From the NCBI RefSeq assembly GCF_000152845.1, contig NZ_CH902584.1, forward strand, positions 481,239 through 545,238: a DNA stretch of 64,000 bases, in the 5' to 3' direction. Every line of letters begins with the position of its first letter. Within the stretch, counting starts at the first letter, position 1. The position numbers and the translations under genes are program-made. Origin of the DNA: Roseovarius sp. 217. Its GTDB lineage: Bacteria > Pseudomonadota > Alphaproteobacteria > Rhodobacterales > Rhodobacteraceae. This document shows positions 61,076-64,000 of the stretch, in pieces. The notes under the pieces were generated by a model, which made no database searches, had not been told where the DNA came from, and worked only from the letters and a program-made list of their open reading frames with translations.

Positions 61076-61912
61076 TCAGGCAGCCAGAAAGGCCAGCGCC
61101 GTCGGCACGAATTGCGCGTGATACTGGAAGATGCCGCCGTGACCGGCGTCGGGATAGATCACCAGCTCTGCCCCCGGAATGCGGCGGGCCATGTCGTGGG
61201 AGTTGAGGGTCGGGACCATGATGTCGTTTTCCCCATTGGCCACCAGAACCGGAATGCGGATTCGCGTCAGGTCCTGTGGCAACTGGCGGCCCCAAGCGTG
61301 GATCGCTTTCAACTGGCGCAGGAAGGCGCGCGGAGTCGGGCCCTTGTCGCGGCCGGTCTTGCGCTCCTTGGTCCGGGCGATAAACGCCTTGGCAGCGTTG
61401 CGGCCATTGGCGGTCGAGGTGAAGAAGAGGTAGGTCCTGGGGTTGCGGAAGGTGAAAATTCCCTTGAGGATCAGCGGTAAGGACACTGCGCCGACCTTTG
61501 ATATGCCCTCTCCTCCCGCTGGGCCGGTGCCGGTCAGGATCAGCTTGCGCACCAGATCGGGGGCTTTCAGTACCACGTCCTGCGCCACCATCCCGCCCAG
61601 CGAAAAGCCCATAAGATAAACGGACGACTGCCCAAGCGCGCGGATCAGGGCAATCGCGTCGCGCGCCATCTCGTCGATGGTCAGGGGGGCCGAGCCACCC
61701 GAGGCACCGATGCCCCGGTAGTCGACCGCGATTATGTGATGTCGGGTGGCAAGGCCGTCGATGATCCGGGGGTCGAAGTTGTCCAGCACCGCTCCCCAGT
61801 GGTTCAGAAGAACAAGCGGAGTGTCGCCGCGCGGGCCAACCTCGCGGTAGGCAAAACGGGTGCCCGCTGCCGTGATGACCTGGGTCAGGGCGTCGCTATA
61901 GGAGGGTGTCAT
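61076..61912 (-). CDS. Alpha/beta hydrolase
   Basis: 278 residues from ATG 61912 (MTPSYSDALTQ), with GAGGG about 7 bases upstream; ATG 61918 is also possible. Nucleophile elbow MGFSLGGMVAQ near residue 100, oxyanion region LLNHWGAVLDNFDP, acid ANGENDIMVP and terminal His in DAGHGGIFQYH. Similar to haloperoxidase/esterase-like hydrolases. It sits between the SDR and quinone reductase genes; the substrate is unknown. Confidence 0.87.
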   Translation of the reverse strand: MTPSYSDALTQVITAAGTRFAYREVGPRGDTPLVLLNHWGAVLDNFDPRIIDGLATRHHIIAVDYRGIGASGGSAPLTIDEMARDAIALIRALGQSSVYLMGFSLGGMVAQDVVLKAPDLVRKLILTGTGPAGGEGISKVGAVSLPLILKGIFTFRNPRTYLFFTSTANGRNAAKAFIARTKERKTGRDKGPTPRAFLRQLKAIHAWGRQLPQDLTRIRIPVLVANGENDIMVPTLNSHDMARRIPGAELVIYPDAGHGGIFQYHAQFVPTALAFLAA

Positions 61913-61921
61913 GAACATCCC

Positions 61922-62734
61922 TCAGGCGATGTTGAATTGCTTGCGGAGGGTCCGGTCAAACAGCGCCCGGGGCAGGAAGCGGCGGGCGAATGAGGTCTGC
62001 CGCGCGGCCTTGCCCGAGGGGTAGCGCAGGCGCGGGCTGCGGTCCTGTGCCGCCGTGACAATGGTGGCAGCAACATCGTCCGCGGTGTCGCCTGCGGCCA
62101 TCGCCGCGTCAAAGGCCGTCTGGTATCGGGCGATGGTCTGGGCATAGGCCGGCACCGGGCGGTCCCCCTGCGGCGAGTTCGCTTCGATCGAGGTTTTGGT
62201 TGCCCAAGGTTCGATCACGGCAACGCGGATGCCGAAGGGGCGGACCTCGTGGTCAAGCGATTCCGAATAGCCCTCGATGGCGTGTTTGCTGGCAGCGTAG
62301 TAGGCGCCGAAAGGCCCCGGGATCAGCCCGAGGACCGAGCCGACGTTCAGGATGCGCCCGGCACCTCGCGCCCGCATGATCGGCAGGACGGCGTTGGTCA
62401 CACGCACGACCCCGTGGAAGTTAGTCTCGAAAAGGGCCTGAACCTGACCGATCGAACTTTCCTCGGCAGCTCCTGATAGAGCGTATCCGGCATTGTTGAC
62501 AAGAAGGTCGATGCGCTCGGAGGCGGCCATGACCTCTGCGATCAGGGCCCGCACCGAGGCATCGTCGGTAACGTCCGCGACCAGCATGGTGATGCCATTT
62601 GCCGGGGCCGTCATGGGTTTGCGGCTGGTGCCGAAGACCCGATAGCCGGCCTTGGCGAAGGCAACGGCGCTGGCTCGGCCGATGCCCGAGGACGCTCCGG
62701 TGATCAGGGCGACGGGCTGGGGTGAGGGGCGCAT
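61922..62734 (-). CDS. Short-chain dehydrogenase/reductase
   Basis: 270-residue SDR: ITGASSGIGRASAVAFAKA (residues 12-30), NNAGYALSGA, catalytic Ser in GRILNVGSVLGLIPGP, and YAASKHAIEGY as YxxxK. RVFGTSRKPMTAPANG suggests NADP (Ser-Arg after the second strand). First gene of the three-gene operon divergent from the HxlR gene at 62819. Confidence 0.89.
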   Translation of the reverse strand: MRPSPQPVALITGASSGIGRASAVAFAKAGYRVFGTSRKPMTAPANGITMLVADVTDDASVRALIAEVMAASERIDLLVNNAGYALSGAAEESSIGQVQALFETNFHGVVRVTNAVLPIMRARGAGRILNVGSVLGLIPGPFGAYYAASKHAIEGYSESLDHEVRPFGIRVAVIEPWATKTSIEANSPQGDRPVPAYAQTIARYQTAFDAAMAAGDTADDVAATIVTAAQDRSPRLRYPSGKAARQTSFARRFLPRALFDRTLRKQFNIA

Positions 62735-62791
62735 GGTCTGTCCATTTCACTTGAAGTTCGACTCTACGGTCCATATGATATCAAAATAGTA

Positions 62792-62818
62792 GTTAGTCAA
62801 TACAGAAATGATACTAAC
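62792..62818. promoter_or_regulatory. Inverted repeat in the SDR/HxlR intergenic region
   Basis: GTTAGT (62792-62797) and ACTAAC (62813-62818) form a perfect 6-bp inverted repeat with a 15-base spacer, ending directly at the HxlR start codon. A minus-strand TTGACT hexamer overlaps the left arm (62795-62800), with CATATG 17 bp downstream as possible -10. This suggests HxlR control of both genes. Confidence 0.45.
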
Positions 62819-63292
62819 ATGAAAGACGATCTCGCCGCCCATTGCCCCATCGCCCGCAGCCTGCTCTGCGTCGGCGATTCCTGGAGCATCCTGATCCTGC
62901 GTGACGCCTTTCTAGGCCTCACGCGGTTCGACCAGTTCCGCAAAAGCCTTGGGATCGCGCCCACGATGCTGACCAGCCGATTGGCGACGCTGACAGAAGA
63001 GGGTTTGCTGGAAAAGCGGCGATACATGGAACGTCCGCCGCGCGACGAATATGTGCTGACACCGGCCGGACAGGATTTTCTGCCAGTGCTGATCATGCTG
63101 AACGCATGGGGGACAAAGCATCGGGCCGGCGGTGACTTGACCCGCTATGTCGATACCGAGACCGGGAAGAGTATCGTGCCGATTGCGGTCGACCTGGAAA
63201 CCGGCGCAAGGATCGGCACGCGGCCTATCCGAACGATTGATGGGAAGAGCGGCGTTGCGTTCGCACCTCCCCGTGCTGACGTGTTGTCATGA
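62819..63292 (+). CDS. HxlR-family transcriptional regulator
   Basis: 157-residue HxlR-type winged-helix protein. The start block CPIARSLLCVGDSWSILILR carries two Cys residues (about 9 and 17), then LGIAPTMLTSRLATLTEEGL and the wing KRRYMERPPRDEYVLTPAG. A longer C-terminal extension follows (VDLETGARIGTRPIRTIDG), resembling HxlR proteins with a SCP2-like or small ligand-binding tail. It is divergent from the SDR-hydrolase-quinone reductase operon and probably its repressor. Confidence 0.88.
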   Translation: MKDDLAAHCPIARSLLCVGDSWSILILRDAFLGLTRFDQFRKSLGIAPTMLTSRLATLTEEGLLEKRRYMERPPRDEYVLTPAGQDFLPVLIMLNAWGTKHRAGGDLTRYVDTETGKSIVPIAVDLETGARIGTRPIRTIDGKSGVAFAPPRADVLS

Positions 63293-63733
63293 CTTCGTCG
63301 AGGCTGGCACTTTCGCAAACTATCCGCACGCAAGGATGAACCTGTAACTCCCACGGCGCGAGAAACTGCTAGGAGTTTGAAAAACTCCATTCCGCACCAG
63401 GTGCTTTCCACCTCGAATGACCGCTTTTGCAGAGTCTTGGTCTCGATGGCGCGAACTGCGACAGGCTGCTTTCCGCCCTCTGTGACGGTCGCTCGAAGGG
63501 GGCAGGTCAGCCACACTGACGGCCCAAGTGAGGCCGCTCCTATCATACGCAGCGCCAAGTCCGAATGACCGGGTCGGGCAACGATCAGCCTCCGGTTCTT
63601 TAGCCGCAGGGTTGGTGATCTTTCAGCGGATTTCCAGATCACCGGCAGTTGTACCAGCAGCCAGCGCGTCCACGACCCACTGCGGTTTACGCCCACGACG
63701 GGACCAGGTGGGACTGATGCTGTAACCGCCCCC
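63293..63733. other. Stretch before the recombinase remnant, no gene recognised
   Basis: About 440 bp. A long minus-strand frame (63145-63738) runs through it but lacks a recognisable family and overlaps the HxlR gene, so it is not annotated. Confidence 0.45.
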
Positions 63734-63903
63734 GGCAAGAAGCTCGGGCGCCAACCTGGACAACGGTCGAAATCCGACAGCTTTCACCGAAGGTCATTCA
63801 AGCCGTGGCGGAGGGTCGCTCATACCGATGGATCGCCCGCGATCTCGGTATCAGCAAAACCACTGTGCTCCACAGAATGAAACGGCACAGGGAAAACTCT
63901 TAG
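63734..63903 (+). pseudogene. Serine recombinase (resolvase/invertase) C-terminal remnant
   Basis: GKKLGRQPGQRSKSDSF in one frame corresponds to the linker after the catalytic domain of Tn3-type resolvases. After a frameshift near 63793 the other frame gives VIQAVAEGRSYRWIARDLGI and SKTTVLHRMKRHRENS before a stop at 63903, the C-terminal helix-turn-helix. The catalytic domain is missing, so this is a fragment of a former transposon or phage recombinase gene. Confidence 0.65.
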
Positions 63904-64000
63904 GGTGTCAATCTGCCCCCAGCCGGAACAGACACCACATTTCCATCAAGTTTGCGCACATAGGGCAAGAAAGGATACTTGATTTTTCATAATCTATCAT

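Noticed and set aside
60051..61295. 81-residue extension of the quinone reductase into the hydrolase gene
   Set aside because: Arg/Pro/Gly-rich shadow of the hydrolase gene; MQAFLVDKY at 61052 is the family start.
63145..63738. 197-codon minus-strand frame overlapping the HxlR gene end
   Set aside because: No family resemblance, overlaps a real gene on the other strand and has no ribosome site.
1..64000. CRISPR arrays, rRNA genes, toxin-antitoxin or phage-defence systems
   Set aside because: No regularly spaced repeats, rRNA-like sequences or known defence families were seen in any part of the window.

Overview
The window looks like a stretch of chromosome (or large replicon) from a marine-type alphaproteobacterium of the Rhodobacterales/Roseobacter group. 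This is inferred from the GC-rich coding, the large number of ABC uptake systems paired with small catabolic operons, the DmdA-like GcvT protein and the torS/torT, phn and liv gene styles. Nothing in the window fixes the genus. No rRNA, complete tRNA, CRISPR array or replication origin was found.

0-17.2 kb: a truncated TorS-like hybrid sensor kinase diverges from its periplasmic partner TorT. A five-gene dipeptide-type ABC operon (dppA-B-C-D-F order, minus strand) sits under an XRE-cupin regulator with tandem operator-like repeats, next to an M24 peptidase. A glycosyltransferase-FkbM methyltransferase fusion follows. A phosphonate-type locus (phnD-C-E, diverging from phnM-phnF) lacks the C-P lyase core genes.

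17.2-28.6 kb: an acyl-CoA ligase, an enoyl-CoA hydratase, an OsmC-like protein and a DmdA-like GcvT-family protein form one operon below an Lrp-type regulator, suggesting a DMSP or other methylated-compound route. A second operon couples a NitT/TauT-type ABC transporter to an amidohydrolase, a SnoaL-like protein and a PuuE-like deacetylase, below a TetR regulator; uptake and opening of a nitrogen heterocycle is the best guess.

28.7-46.2 kb: a tartrate/malate-type dehydrogenase follows a decayed aldehyde dehydrogenase. A complete IS21-family element (perfect 26-bp ends) has removed the start of a PotD-type binding-protein gene. A thioesterase/CitE-like/class I fumarase operon comes next. Then a branched-chain-type ABC transporter (livKHMGF order) is co-transcribed with an aldehyde dehydrogenase and an SDR, and diverges from a zinc alcohol dehydrogenase: a probable alcohol/aldehyde import and oxidation module.

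46.3-64 kb: a more accessory, rearranged region. It holds an HPP-CBS membrane protein, an EamA exporter, a LysR gene with a doubtful start beside an SDR pseudogene, a 3' fragment of tRNA-Phe that resembles an integration site, and two identical inverted IS5-family (IS427-like) elements. One of these elements splits an AHSA1 gene of an arsR-AHSA1-GFA operon. Several regulator/target pairs follow (LysR with MFS-GDSL, HxlR with qorB, HxlR with SDR-hydrolase-quinone reductase), and a serine-recombinase remnant lies at the right edge.

Recurring themes: translational coupling by ATGA overlaps within operons, and hairpins placed directly after ABC binding-protein genes (three cases), which probably set binding-protein excess over permease. 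I see no clear evidence of a wholly new system. The best leads are the DmdA-like operon, the CitE-fumarase-thioesterase operon, the phnM cluster without lyase genes and the mobile-element-driven gene losses.
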